Shown here: positions 14,159 to 23,167 of the stretch, one piece after another | How the letters are laid out: the number at the start of each line of letters is the position of its first letter | How positions within the stretch are numbered: position 1 is the first letter of the stretch | Assembly: GCA_030266915.1 (NCBI GenBank) | Contig: JAJDIZ010000007.1 | Span: forward strand, 1 to 39,930 | DNA: 39,930 bases | Origin: Ruminococcaceae bacterium OttesenSCG-928-D13 | GTDB taxonomy: Bacteria; Bacillota; Clostridia; Oscillospirales; Ruminococcaceae | Direction: 5' to 3' | Made by a program: the position numbers and the translations under genes | Notes under the pieces: model-generated | The model's input: only the letters and a program-made list of their open reading frames with translations | The model's database searches: none | Told to the model about the DNA's origin: nothing

Positions 14159-15613
14159 ATGGCCCCAAAGACCACGCTGTACAAGGCCAGAAACCTCATC
14201 GTCTGGCAAGGCGGTGAGCACCGGCAGCTGGAGAACGGCGTGCTGGCGGTGAAAGGCGACAAGATCGACGCCGTGCTGCCCGCCGTTCCCCCGGGCGCCG
14301 AGGTGATCGACCTGGGCAACGCGGCCATCCTGCCCGGCTTCGTCAACCTGCATTGCCACCCCTCCGAGGTGTTCTCGTCCAAGAGCTTTCGGGACGATAT
14401 CGGCAATCCGTATTTCTACAACTCCATCATGTACGATGACTTTCCGGTCATCATGGGCGAGGCCGCCGGCGAGATTCAGGCCAAGCTGAACCTGGCGGAG
14501 ATCATCAAAAGCGGGGTCACCAGCGCCCTGATCTTCGGCGGGCCCAACTCCCGCCTAGAGGCGGAGCTGGCCGGCAAGCTGGGCCTGCGCGCCTGGGTGG
14601 GCTGGGGCATCCGCGCTGGTGACAACCAGGAGGCGGTTCCCATCTGGGATTCCCCCGACGGCCACAACCTGAATTTCACCTACAACGAGCCTGAGGGCTT
14701 CCACCGGCTGGAGGAGGCTGCCCATTTCGTGCGCGAATACCAGGGCGCCTTCAGCGGCCGGATAAGCACCCTTTTGGCCCCCACCCAGACCATGACCTGC
14801 ACCCCGCCCATGCTGGTGATGACCCGCAAACTGGCAGACGACCTCGGGGTGGGCATCACCATCCACGGCTCGGAGGACTTCGTCGAGTTCGAGATGTCGG
14901 TACGGATGCACGGCAAAACCCCGGTGCGGATGATGTTCGAAACCGGTGTGCTGGGCGAGGACACCATCATCGCCCACTGCTGCTGCATCGAGGGCCACAG
15001 CCAGGTTTACCGCGGCGGCAACGACCTTGAACTGCTGGGCGCCAGCCGGGCCACCGTGGCCCACTGCCCCTGGGTGCTGATGCGCATCGGCGACACGCTG
15101 GAATCCTTCAGGCGCTACCTGGACGCCGGGGTGAACATCGGCATCGGCACCGACACCTATCCCTCGGATTTTATCCAGGAGATGCGCTACGCCGCCGCCA
15201 TGGGCAAGCTGGTGGACCGGGATAACGCCGCCGTCACCGCCCGGGACGTTTTCACCGCCGGCACGGCGGACGGGGCCAAGGCCCTGGGCCGCAGGGACCT
15301 GGGCCGGCTGGAGAAGGGCGCCAAGGCCGACTTTGTGGTGGTGGATCAGAACAATATCCAGATGGCCCCGGTGCGGGACGTGGTGAAAAACCTGATCTAC
15401 TGTGGCAGCCGCCACGTGGTGAGCCAGGTGTATGTGGACGGCGCCTGCGTGATGCAGGACGGCCAGGTGCCCGGGGTGGATGAGGCTGACCTGTGCGGCC
15501 AATTGCAGGAACTGGCCGAGCACGCCTGGAAAAACGCCCCGGCACACAACCGCGAAAGGCGGAGCCTGGACGAGATTTCCCCGCTGGCCTGCCCGCGGGC
15601 CGAAATTGTTTGA
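14159..15613 (+). CDS. Amidohydrolase paralogue A of a tandem trio (TRZ/ATZ-like)
   Basis: 484 residues, amidohydrolase superfamily. The metal site is complete: NLHCHPSE (His65, His67), TIHGSE (His236, Glu239), IAHCCC (His273) and GIGTDTYPSDF (Asp332). The C-terminus has LEKGAKADFVVVDQ. Intact HxxE and Asp make it a likely hydrolytic deaminase or amide hydrolase acting on a ring or exocyclic amine. It is the first of three consecutive genes that share KAR, NLHxHPSE, DIGNP, TQTMTCTP, TDTxxSDFIQEMR and VVKxLIY blocks, so they arose by tandem duplication. Ribosome site AAAGGAGGAGCCAC. It lies 32 nt after the ATPase gene in the same operon. Substrate unknown. Confidence 0.82.
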   Translation: MAPKTTLYKARNLIVWQGGEHRQLENGVLAVKGDKIDAVLPAVPPGAEVIDLGNAAILPGFVNLHCHPSEVFSSKSFRDDIGNPYFYNSIMYDDFPVIMGEAAGEIQAKLNLAEIIKSGVTSALIFGGPNSRLEAELAGKLGLRAWVGWGIRAGDNQEAVPIWDSPDGHNLNFTYNEPEGFHRLEEAAHFVREYQGAFSGRISTLLAPTQTMTCTPPMLVMTRKLADDLGVGITIHGSEDFVEFEMSVRMHGKTPVRMMFETGVLGEDTIIAHCCCIEGHSQVYRGGNDLELLGASRATVAHCPWVLMRIGDTLESFRRYLDAGVNIGIGTDTYPSDFIQEMRYAAAMGKLVDRDNAAVTARDVFTAGTADGAKALGRRDLGRLEKGAKADFVVVDQNNIQMAPVRDVVKNLIYCGSRHVVSQVYVDGACVMQDGQVPGVDEADLCGQLQELAEHAWKNAPAHNRERRSLDEISPLACPRAEIV

Positions 15614-15616
15614 CAC

Positions 15617-15632
15617 ACGGCCGCGTGGCCGT
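15617..15632 (+). other. Intergenic hairpin between paralogues A and B
   Basis: ACGGCC-GCGT-GGCCGT is a perfect 6-bp GC-rich stem in the 48-nt gap. No T-run follows, so it is more likely an mRNA-stability or processing element than a terminator. Confidence 0.35.
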
Positions 15633-15661
15633 AGAAAGGGTAGAAAGGAAGGATGGCAGTC

Positions 15662-17104
15662 ATGTCAATGGAGACCGTTTTCTACAAGGCGAAGTACCTC
15701 ATTGTTTGGGATGAGGGACAGCACAAGGTACTGTACGACGGCTACCTCGGCGTCAAGGGCGACACGGTGGAGGGCGTCTACCGTACCCTGCCCGAGGGCG
15801 CCAGCTGCGAGGACCTTGGCGAGGCTGTTCTGTTCCCCGGCTTCGTCAACCTGCACACCCACCCCTCCGAGCTGTTCAGCATCAAAAGCTTTGTGGAGGA
15901 CAACGCGAACCCCAACTTCTACGAATCCTCCCTGATCGACAAGCCCATCCCCCACATGGGGCGGCGCGGGGCCGAATTGCAGACCCTGATCAACCTGGCC
16001 GAGCTGATCAAGAGCGGGGTCACCAGCGCCCTCATCTATGGCGGGCCCTACTCCCGCCTTGAGGCGGACACCGCCGGCAAGCTGGGAATGCGCGCCTGGG
16101 TGGGCGCGGGCATCCGCGCCGGCGACGCGATGGAGGACACCTGGATATGGCACTCCCCCGACGGCCACAGCGTGGAGTACACCTTCGACGAGGAGGCCGG
16201 CAAGGAGCGCCTCAAGGAGGCCGAGGTCCTTTTCAAGGATTACGACGGCGCCTATGACGGGCGCATCCACATCATGATGGGCCCCACCCAAACCATGACC
16301 TGCACCCCCTGGATGCTGGAGGAGACCCGCCGGCTGGCCGACAAGCTGGGCTGCGGCATCACCATCCACGCCTGCGAGGACATGACCGAGTACGAGTCCG
16401 CCGTGCGGCTGCGGGGCAAAACCCCGGTGCGGCTGATGGCCGACACCGGCATCCTCGGTGAGGACTGCGTCATTGCCCACTGCGTCTACATCAACGGCCA
16501 CAGCCGCGCCTGGATGCAGTATGACGACGACCTGGAGCTGCTGGCCAGGAGCAAGTCCACTGTGGCCCACAGCCCCACCCCCTTCGCCCGGGTGGGCGAG
16601 CGGCTAGAGTCCTACACCAAGTACAAAAACGCCGGCATCAACCTGGCCTTCGGCACCGACACCTTCCCCTCCGACTTCATCCAGGAGATGCGGCTGGCCG
16701 CCTTCATGGGCAAGATGACCGAGCACACCTCCACCGCCCTGAACGCCGGCGACATCTTCAACACCGCCACCATCGGCGGCGCGAAAGGCCTTGGCCGCAA
16801 GGACCTTGGCCGGCTGGAAAAGGGCGCCAAGGCCGACTTTGTGGTGGTCGGGCTGGACAACATCGAGATGACCCCCGCCCGGGACGTTGTCAAAACCCTG
16901 GTGTACACCGCCACCCGCCACAGCGTGCAGGACGTCTATGTGGCCGGCAAAAAGATCGTCAGCAAGGGAATGGTGGAGGGCTTTGACGAGCGGGCCGCCT
17001 GCGCCGAGCTGCGGCAGATTGCCCACGACGCCTACGCCGATGTGCGGGACGTGCAGGGCCACGGCATGGACGAAGTTTACAAGATGACCTTCCCCAAATA
17101 CTGA
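15662..17104 (+). CDS. Amidohydrolase paralogue B of the tandem trio
   Basis: 480 residues from ATG 15662. Three in-frame ATGs exist (15653, 15662, 15668); AGAAAGGAAGG abuts the first directly and is correctly spaced for the second, so 15662 is preferred. Metal-site motifs NLHTHPSE, TIHACE (HxxE kept, with Cys before the Glu), IAHCVYINGH and FGTDTFPSDF are all present. It differs from A and C around the presumed substrate pocket: DNANPNFYESSLIDKP replaces the DIGNP-type loop, and AHSPTPFARVG replaces AHCPWxLxRxG. That suggests the three copies have diverged in substrate. Same operon, downstream of A. Confidence 0.82.
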   Translation: MSMETVFYKAKYLIVWDEGQHKVLYDGYLGVKGDTVEGVYRTLPEGASCEDLGEAVLFPGFVNLHTHPSELFSIKSFVEDNANPNFYESSLIDKPIPHMGRRGAELQTLINLAELIKSGVTSALIYGGPYSRLEADTAGKLGMRAWVGAGIRAGDAMEDTWIWHSPDGHSVEYTFDEEAGKERLKEAEVLFKDYDGAYDGRIHIMMGPTQTMTCTPWMLEETRRLADKLGCGITIHACEDMTEYESAVRLRGKTPVRLMADTGILGEDCVIAHCVYINGHSRAWMQYDDDLELLARSKSTVAHSPTPFARVGERLESYTKYKNAGINLAFGTDTFPSDFIQEMRLAAFMGKMTEHTSTALNAGDIFNTATIGGAKGLGRKDLGRLEKGAKADFVVVGLDNIEMTPARDVVKTLVYTATRHSVQDVYVAGKKIVSKGMVEGFDERAACAELRQIAHDAYADVRDVQGHGMDEVYKMTFPKY

Positions 17105-17133
17105 CGCCACTTTGAGAACAGGAGGACCCCCCC

Positions 17134-18588
17134 ATGAGCGAAGTGAAGTTCTACAAGGCGCGATACATCATCATCTGGCACGAAAACCAGCACAAGACAC
17201 TGGAAAACGGCTACCTGGGCGTCCGGGATGACAAGATAGAGGGCTTCTACACCCGGCTGCCCGAGGGCGCCCTCTGCGAGGACCTGGGCGACGTGGCCAT
17301 CACCCCCGGCTTCATCAACCTGCACACCCATCCCTCCGAGGTGTTCTGCCTGAAAAGCTACCGGGAGGACATCGGCAACCCCAACTTCTACGAGGGCACC
17401 CTGTATGACTACGCCCTGGTGCTGCCCTTCACCCAACGCAGCGGCTATTTGCAGGCCAAGCTGAACATCGCCGAGATACTCAAGAGCGGCTGCACCACCC
17501 AGCTGATCTACGGCGGCGGCTACTCCCGGGTAGAGGCCGAAATCGCCGGCGAGATGGGCGCCCGGGCCTATGTGGGCGCCGCCATCCGCGCCGGCGACCC
17601 GATGGAGGAGCGCAGCATCTGGGAATCCCCCGACGGGCACTCCATCGTCTACAACTTCAACGAGGAGGCCGGCATGGAGCGCCTGGCCGAGGCGGTTGAC
17701 CTGGTGAAGGAGATGAAGGGCGCCTATGACGGCCGCATCAACGCCATCCTGGCCCCCACCCAAACCATGACATGCACCCCCAAAATGCTCAAGGAGACCC
17801 GCAAATGGGCCGACAAGCTGGGCGGGCCCATCACCATCCACGGCTCCGAGGCCCCCACCGAGTTCGAGTCCTGCATCCGGATGTTCGGCCAGACGCCGGT
17901 GGAGTTCATGAACGAAAACGGCATGTTGGGCGAGGACACCATCATCGCCCACTGCCTGTACATCGCCGGACACTCCCACATCTACATGGCCGGCAACCGG
18001 GATCTGAAGCTGCTGGGCGACACCAAATCCACCGTGGCCCATTGCCCCTGGGCGCTGGCCCGCGCCGGCAACACCCTGCAAAGCTTTGCCCGATATAAAA
18101 AGGCCGGGGTGAACCTGGGCATCGGCACCGACACCTTCTCCTCCGACTTCATCCAGGAGATGCGCTTCGCCGCCTCCCTGGGCAAGGTGGTGGACCGCAG
18201 CACCTTTGCCGTGGGCGCAAAGGACATCTTCGACGCCGCCACCATCGGCGGGGCCAAGGCCCTGGACCGCAAAGACCTGGGCCGCCTTGAGGCGGGCGCC
18301 AAGGCGGACTTCGTTGTCTTCAAGCTGGACAGCATCGAGATGGCGCCGGTGCGCGACGTGGTGAAGAACATCATCTACAGCGCCACCCGCCACTCGGTGC
18401 GGGACGTCTACGTGGACGGCGCCTGCGTGGTGAAGGACGGCGCGATTGCCGGCTTTGACGAGAGCGCGCTGGCCAAGGAGCTGCAGGCCCTCACCGAGGA
18501 GGTGTGGCGCAACACCGGCAAGTATGACCGCCTGGGCCGCGGCGTGGACGAGCTCTCCCCGCTGGCCGCCCCCACATACACCGGCTGA
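17134..18588 (+). CDS. Amidohydrolase paralogue C of the tandem trio
   Basis: 484 residues starting MSEVKFYKARYIIIW after AACAGGAGGACCCCCCC. Metal site: NLHTHPSE (His64, His66), TIHGSEAPTEFE, IAHCLYIAGH and GIGTDTFSSDF. Its C-terminal tail (GRGVDELSPLAAP) resembles paralogue A (RRSLDEISPLACP) more than B, and the AHCPWAL segment is also A-like, so A and C look like closer sisters with B between them. It lies 29 nt after B. Same presumed chemistry: metal-dependent hydrolysis of a C-N bond in a heterocycle. Confidence 0.82.
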   Translation: MSEVKFYKARYIIIWHENQHKTLENGYLGVRDDKIEGFYTRLPEGALCEDLGDVAITPGFINLHTHPSEVFCLKSYREDIGNPNFYEGTLYDYALVLPFTQRSGYLQAKLNIAEILKSGCTTQLIYGGGYSRVEAEIAGEMGARAYVGAAIRAGDPMEERSIWESPDGHSIVYNFNEEAGMERLAEAVDLVKEMKGAYDGRINAILAPTQTMTCTPKMLKETRKWADKLGGPITIHGSEAPTEFESCIRMFGQTPVEFMNENGMLGEDTIIAHCLYIAGHSHIYMAGNRDLKLLGDTKSTVAHCPWALARAGNTLQSFARYKKAGVNLGIGTDTFSSDFIQEMRFAASLGKVVDRSTFAVGAKDIFDAATIGGAKALDRKDLGRLEAGAKADFVVFKLDSIEMAPVRDVVKNIIYSATRHSVRDVYVDGACVVKDGAIAGFDESALAKELQALTEEVWRNTGKYDRLGRGVDELSPLAAPTYTG

Positions 18589-18688
18589 ACCGCCAGCCAT
18601 GTCTTTTTTACAACAAGTTGTTCGGCAGACGCATCGCAAGGAGTGTTTGCACCTGATACAAACCCAGGAAAAGAAAGGAATGGAGAAA

Positions 18689-20386
18689 ATGAACCGACAG
18701 AAGATTCGCAAGCTTGTATGTCTGGCCCTTGCCTTCATGATGGCGCTCAGCCTGGCCGCCTGCGGCGGTGGCGGAGGCTCAAGCACCCCGCCCGCCGGCA
18801 GCACCGGCGGTGACGCCCCCGCCTCCACCCCGGCAGGCGACCCCAGCGAGGCCAAGGGCGCCCAGGACCTGGTGCTGGCCACCTACAGTGACGGCCATTG
18901 CTACATGGACCCCCACAAGACCACCTCCTACTTCGACTATCAGGTGCTGAACCAGACCGGCGACACCCTGGTGACCCAGGACTTTGACGGCGCCACCATC
19001 GTGCCGGGCCTGGCCGATAGCTGGGAGGTCAGCGACGACGGCCTCACCTACACCTTCCATCTGAAGCAGAACGTCAAGTTCCACTCCGGCAAGGCGATGA
19101 CCTCTGCCGACGTCAAGTACACCTACGACCGCTGGGGCGCAGAAGAAACCGCCTCCCAGACACGCTCCTTCGTGAGCCGGGTGGACAGCATCGAGTGCCC
19201 GGACGATTACACCGTGGTTTTCAATATGAGCCAGCCCGACAACAACTTCCTGGTTAACCTCACCGTGCCGGTGGCCATCATCCTGAACGAGGATGCCGTC
19301 AAGGCGGCCGAGGACGCCGGCCAGGTGTACGGCACCGAGTCTCACGACGGCACCGGTCCCTTCATCTTCGAGGAGTTCATCCAGAGTGACTCGGTGCGCC
19401 TGGTGCGCAACGACGAGTACGCCTGGGGCCCCGCCTGCTTCGAGAACAAGGGCGCCGCCCACCTGGATTCCATCACCTGGCGCTTTTTGCCCGAGCCCGG
19501 CACCCGCCTGATGGAGTTCCGCGCCGGCAACGTGCACATCCTTGGCAACGGCAGCCTGCTGGCCTCCGAGCTGGAGAGCGTGCTGGCCAGCGGCGACTTC
19601 CGCGCCGAATACTTCAACCCGCCCTACCCGGTGTTCATCCAGTTCCAGCTGGACCACGTCACCGACATCAACGTGCGCCGCGCCTGCAACATGGCGGTGG
19701 ACCGTGAGGAGATCACCAACACCGTCATGGCCGGCATTGCCGACCCGATGGTGGGCGCGCTGCCCAGCCACTACAAGTGGTACTGGGACGGCGCCGATAA
19801 CTACTATCCATACGACCGCGAGGCCGCCGGCCAGCTGCTGGAGGACAGCGGCTACAAGCTGGAGAGTGACGGTTTCCGCTACAAGGACGGTGAAAAGCTG
19901 ACCATCGACATCATGTTCTGCTCCTCCGACGAGGACAAGATGACCGCCGAGCTGTTCCAGGCCCAGATGCTGGAGATTGGCGTGGACATCACCGTGAACA
20001 CCGCCATGGTTTCCAACTTCTGGAGCCACATCAACACCAACGAGTTCGACACCCTGATCATGGGCCTGTACATCAACAGCCCCGAGGACATGCTGTATGA
20101 GTACATGTCCACCAACAACCTGCCCTTCCCCAACCGCCAGGGCTTCAGCGACCCCGAGGTGGACGAACTGCTGGGCAAGGCCCTTTCCACCGCCGACGAG
20201 GCCGAGCGCCAGGCCTGCTATGACCGCGTGCAGGAAATTGCCATGGAGCAGGCCATGTGGGTGCCGCTGTACAACCGCAACAGCTTCATCCCAGTGAGCA
20301 ACAAGGTTCAGGGACTGCGCTGCCATCCCACCATCGTGGAGGGCGAGCCCAAGATGCTGGACGTCTACATTGACGACACCAAATAA
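18689..20386 (+). CDS. Solute-binding lipoprotein of the Dpp/Opp-type importer (SBP_bac_5)
   Basis: 565 residues. The N-terminus has a lipoprotein signal: basic MNRQKIRKL, hydrophobic core LVCLALAFMMALSL, and lipobox LAAC followed by a Gly-rich linker and a Ser/Thr/Pro/Gly spacer. The mature protein shows family 5 features: VPGLADSWEVSDDGLTYTFHLKQNVKFHSG near the N-terminus and DRVQEIAMEQAMWVPLY near the C-terminus. It captures the ligand outside the cell for the permeases at 10284-12112. ATG 18689 has GGAG just 4-5 nt upstream; ATG 18680 is a possible alternative abutting AAAGGA. A 100-nt gap with an ACAAC/GTTGT inverted repeat separates it from paralogue C. Confidence 0.92.
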   Translation: MNRQKIRKLVCLALAFMMALSLAACGGGGGSSTPPAGSTGGDAPASTPAGDPSEAKGAQDLVLATYSDGHCYMDPHKTTSYFDYQVLNQTGDTLVTQDFDGATIVPGLADSWEVSDDGLTYTFHLKQNVKFHSGKAMTSADVKYTYDRWGAEETASQTRSFVSRVDSIECPDDYTVVFNMSQPDNNFLVNLTVPVAIILNEDAVKAAEDAGQVYGTESHDGTGPFIFEEFIQSDSVRLVRNDEYAWGPACFENKGAAHLDSITWRFLPEPGTRLMEFRAGNVHILGNGSLLASELESVLASGDFRAEYFNPPYPVFIQFQLDHVTDINVRRACNMAVDREEITNTVMAGIADPMVGALPSHYKWYWDGADNYYPYDREAAGQLLEDSGYKLESDGFRYKDGEKLTIDIMFCSSDEDKMTAELFQAQMLEIGVDITVNTAMVSNFWSHINTNEFDTLIMGLYINSPEDMLYEYMSTNNLPFPNRQGFSDPEVDELLGKALSTADEAERQACYDRVQEIAMEQAMWVPLYNRNSFIPVSNKVQGLRCHPTIVEGEPKMLDVYIDDTK

Positions 20387-20412
20387 GCCAAAACCCATAT
20401 TGTTTATTCAAC

Positions 20413-20444
20413 AGGGCGCCGCGGAATCTTTTCCACGGCGCCCT
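20413..20444 (+). terminator. GC-rich hairpin after the binding-protein gene
   Basis: AGGGCGCCGCGGAA and TTCCACGGCGCCCT pair over 14 positions with one mismatch and a TCTT loop. There is no U-tract, so termination is partial at best; it may instead protect the 3' end of the upstream message. Confidence 0.45.
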
Positions 20445-20463
20445 GCCCTGCCTGTCTGTTCGC

Positions 20464-20491
20464 TTGATTTTATCAGGGCCGGTGGTATAAT
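20464..20491 (+). promoter_or_regulatory. Sigma-70-type promoter for the sigma-54 activator gene
   Basis: TTGATT (20464-20469), a 16-nt spacer and TATAAT (20486-20491) stand 38 nt upstream of the activator start. The activator can thus be made independently of the sigma-54 operon it is expected to control. Confidence 0.6.
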
Positions 20492-20528
20492 TGTCATTAA
20501 CTCCGCCGCCGGCCCCCAAGGAGTAGCC

Positions 20529-21899
20529 ATGGCAAAGCTGGACATCGAACGGATCCTTGACATGTACAATTACTTCGACGGCGCCATCATCACCGACGAG
20601 CAGGGTGTTATCCTCTACTACAGCAACTCCCGCTCCGACATCTACGATCATCGCCGCAGCGATATTATCGGCAAAAAACTGCTGGACCTCTACCCCTCGA
20701 TGGCCGAGGAGGAGAGCAGTATCATGCAGGTGCTGAAAACCGGCAAGCCGATTTATGACCGGGTGCAAACCCTGGTGAACGACCACGGGCAGCATGTCAC
20801 CAACATGTACAGCACCCTGCCCATCATCCGCAATGGGGAGATTGTGGGCGCCATTGACCTGTCCCGATGCATCAACCAGGGCATGGAACGGGAGAGCATT
20901 GTGCTGCCCCAAACCCGGGTGGAAAACGCCGACACCGTCTACCAGGTGAACGACATCATCACCACCTCCACTGAGATGAAGCGCATCAAGGCGCTGATTC
21001 CCAAGATTGCCAACACCGACTCGGCCGTGCTCATCTATGGCGAGACCGGCACCGGCAAGGAGATGGTCGCCCAGAGCATCCACGCCCATTCGGGGCGCTC
21101 CAGCCACAACTTCGTCTCCCAGAACTGCGCGGCCATCCCGCCCACCCTGTTCGAGAGCATCCTGTTCGGCACGGTGAAGGGCAGCTACACCGGCGCCGAA
21201 GACCGACCCGGCCTGTTTGAGACGGCCAACGGCGGCACCTTTTTCCTGGACGAGATCAACTCGCTGGACCTGAACCTCCAGGCCAAGATACTGAAGGCCA
21301 TTGAGGAGCAGCACATCACCCGCATCGGCAGCACCAGGCCGGTGAGTTTTGACATCAAAATCGTGGCGGCCGTCAACGAGGACCCCACCCGCTGCGTAGC
21401 CGAAAAAAAGATTCGGGAGGACCTGTTCTACCGGCTGAGCACGGTGTTCATCGAGATACCGCCCCTGCGGGAGCGGCTGGCCGACATCGAGGTGCTTACC
21501 GACTACTTCGTCAGCACCTTCAACGCCAGGATGAACAAAAACGTCATCGGGGTAGACGACGAGGTGCGGACAATCCTGATGAACTACAGCTGGCCGGGCA
21601 ACGTGCGGGAACTGAAAAACGTCATCGAGGGCGCCTTCAACATCATCGACTCCCGGCTCATCACCCGGCACAACCTGCCCCAATACATCTTCCGCAACTT
21701 CGACAGTGAGATCAAACGGCTGGAAATCATGGAGGAGTCCCTCAATCTGAGCGAAAAGGTGGACACCTTCGAAAAACGGCTCATCATCCAGGCGCTGGAC
21801 TCCACCCCAAGCACCAGCGCGGCGGCCACCAAGCTGGGCATCACCAAGCAATCCCTCAACTACAAGCTGCAAAAATACAACTTGAAAAAGAGCCTGTGA
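20529..21899 (+). CDS. Sigma-54-dependent transcriptional activator (PAS-AAA+-Fis, RocR-like)
   Basis: 456 residues. An N-terminal PAS-like sensor (about 8-120, DGAIITDEQGVILYYSN) precedes the AAA+ domain: Walker A GETGTGKE (171-178), the sigma-54-contact loop GSYTGA (218-223, a GAFTGA variant with Tyr), Walker B GTFFLDEI (236-243) and WPGNVREL. A Fis-type helix-turn-helix lies at the C-terminus (SAAATKLGITKQSLNYKLQ, about 430-452). The start is ATG 20529 after CAAGGAGTAGCC. Such proteins bind upstream enhancers and remodel sigma-54 polymerase when a ligand meets the PAS domain. It has its own sigma-70 promoter and lies downstream of the only clear sigma-54 promoter in the window (8740), so it most likely drives the importer/amidohydrolase operon. 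Confidence 0.92.
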   Translation: MAKLDIERILDMYNYFDGAIITDEQGVILYYSNSRSDIYDHRRSDIIGKKLLDLYPSMAEEESSIMQVLKTGKPIYDRVQTLVNDHGQHVTNMYSTLPIIRNGEIVGAIDLSRCINQGMERESIVLPQTRVENADTVYQVNDIITTSTEMKRIKALIPKIANTDSAVLIYGETGTGKEMVAQSIHAHSGRSSHNFVSQNCAAIPPTLFESILFGTVKGSYTGAEDRPGLFETANGGTFFLDEINSLDLNLQAKILKAIEEQHITRIGSTRPVSFDIKIVAAVNEDPTRCVAEKKIREDLFYRLSTVFIEIPPLRERLADIEVLTDYFVSTFNARMNKNVIGVDDEVRTILMNYSWPGNVRELKNVIEGAFNIIDSRLITRHNLPQYIFRNFDSEIKRLEIMEESLNLSEKVDTFEKRLIIQALDSTPSTSAAATKLGITKQSLNYKLQKYNLKKSL

Positions 21900-21904
21900 A
21901 CAGA

Positions 21905-21943
21905 CAGACAAAAATGGCACCCGGCGGGTGCCATTTTTGTCTG
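21905..21943. terminator. Bidirectional Rho-independent terminator
   Basis: CAGACAAAAATGGCACCC (21905-21922) and GGGTGCCATTTTTGTCTG (21926-21943) form a perfect 18-bp stem with a 3-nt loop. Five A and five T inside the arms give a U-tract in either direction, serving the two convergent genes ending at 21899 and 22005. Confidence 0.9.
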
Positions 21944-22004
21944 CGCCAGAACCTGATGCCCCAATTCAAACCCTGGGTGAGATTGCCGGCCCGCGTCGCG
22001 CCTC

Positions 22005-23165
22005 TCACTCCACATCGGGCTTGCCAAGGGCCTGGCTTACCACCAACCGCAAGGCCGATTCCGGACTCACCATTTGCCCGGCCAGAATGTCCGCCTCGGT
22101 GATCCGGGCCATCAATATCTGGCGGTGGCGAACCCGCTCCCAGTCGTAGCAAATGCAGATGGAGCCATCCGGAGCCTGAGCAGCGTCGGGATAAGCGGCG
22201 TCGTTGCGCACATCCAGCAGCAGGGCGTAGGGCCAGGTGAGACCGTCGTCCTCGCTCAATAACGCGGTAAGGTGGGTACGGCCCTTCCAGCACTTCACAT
22301 CCCCCTGGGCCATGATCTCCTCAACACCCAGCCGCTCCCCAAAGCCATGATGGTTCACCATCAGCAGCCGGCCCGACTGCAGCCGGCCGATAAAAAAACG
22401 TGAGCACGGTCCCTCGATAGCACTTTTGCGGCCGGTGGACCAATGCCTGCCGCCATCACTGGAAAAGCTCTCCCCGATGCCGTCCAGGCAGCGCACCAGC
22501 ATCCACAGGCTGCCGTCTCCTCTTTCTACCAGCATATGTTCGTCGAAGCCTCTGTTTGGCACATCGGCGCTGCCAAGCAGGTAAAAGTGCTCACCTTCGT
22601 CCTCCGAACAAACCACATTGGAAAACTTTTGACTATCCAGGCCGTGATCCTCGGTAGGCGGCGCCCCGCAGCCGTCCCGCCACAGGGCACAGGGCAGCAG
22701 CCACCGTCCGGCGGAATCCACAATGGGCTTGTTCAGCATAATGCCATTGGCGATGCGCCTGGGTGCACCCCACACCGGCGTTGCGTCATCCGGCCGGGCG
22801 CACACCGAGCACCACACCCCGGCGCGCCCGTCGTTGAAGCCCCGTGCCTGGGCCCAAAAAACCCACAGGCGGCCACGCGGGTCTGTCCATAGGGCCGGGT
22901 CGAAGATGCGGCAGGCGGAATCCGGGTGTTCCACCGCAAGCCGAGGGATAAAACTGATGCCACCGTCATCGCTCGAGAGCAGCAGCATAAAGTTGCCGCC
23001 GGTTTCCGGCATCTGCCCGGCATAGAAATTGACGAAAATTCGGCCGCGGCCACTTACGGCGATGGAGGGCACCCCCTGCCACCGGCGCACCGAATCGGAG
23101 AAGCGCGGCGCCTCGGGTGCCGGGTAGAGCACCGCCGGGCAGGTGGCGGGATCATTACGGGCCAC
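22005..23165 (-). CDS. Sialidase/BNR-repeat-family protein, predicted cytoplasmic
   Basis: About 386 residues of six-bladed beta-propeller type. Asp-box-like repeats are seen (SSDDGGISF, SSDGGRHWSTG, SEDDGLTWPY), together with GVPSIAVSGRGRIFVNFYAG at the N-terminus, typical of BNR_2/exo-alpha-sialidase-like proteins. The usual sialidase FRIP motif is replaced by GVPS, so sialidase activity is doubtful. No signal peptide is visible. GTG 23165 is preferred because GGGAGG is correctly spaced for it; GTG 23171 overlaps the allantoinase-like stop but abuts the ribosome site. It is co-transcribed with the allantoinase-like gene, an odd partnership. It might act on a glycosylated or lactone-type product; this is conjecture. 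Confidence 0.7.
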   Translation of the reverse strand: MARNDPATCPAVLYPAPEAPRFSDSVRRWQGVPSIAVSGRGRIFVNFYAGQMPETGGNFMLLLSSDDGGISFIPRLAVEHPDSACRIFDPALWTDPRGRLWVFWAQARGFNDGRAGVWCSVCARPDDATPVWGAPRRIANGIMLNKPIVDSAGRWLLPCALWRDGCGAPPTEDHGLDSQKFSNVVCSEDEGEHFYLLGSADVPNRGFDEHMLVERGDGSLWMLVRCLDGIGESFSSDGGRHWSTGRKSAIEGPCSRFFIGRLQSGRLLMVNHHGFGERLGVEEIMAQGDVKCWKGRTHLTALLSEDDGLTWPYALLLDVRNDAAYPDAAQAPDGSICICYDWERVRHRQILMARITEADILAGQMVSPESALRLVVSQALGKPDVE

Positions 23166-23167
23166 CC

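Noticed and set aside
15617-15632. Hairpin between paralogues A and B as a terminator
   Set aside because: There is no T-run, and the next gene has a strong ribosome site a few bases on.
18779-20398. Long antisense open frames opposite the binding protein, permeases and other GC-rich genes
   Set aside because: They mirror codon bias of the GC-rich sense genes, have repetitive Val/Gly/His-rich products and no ribosome sites.
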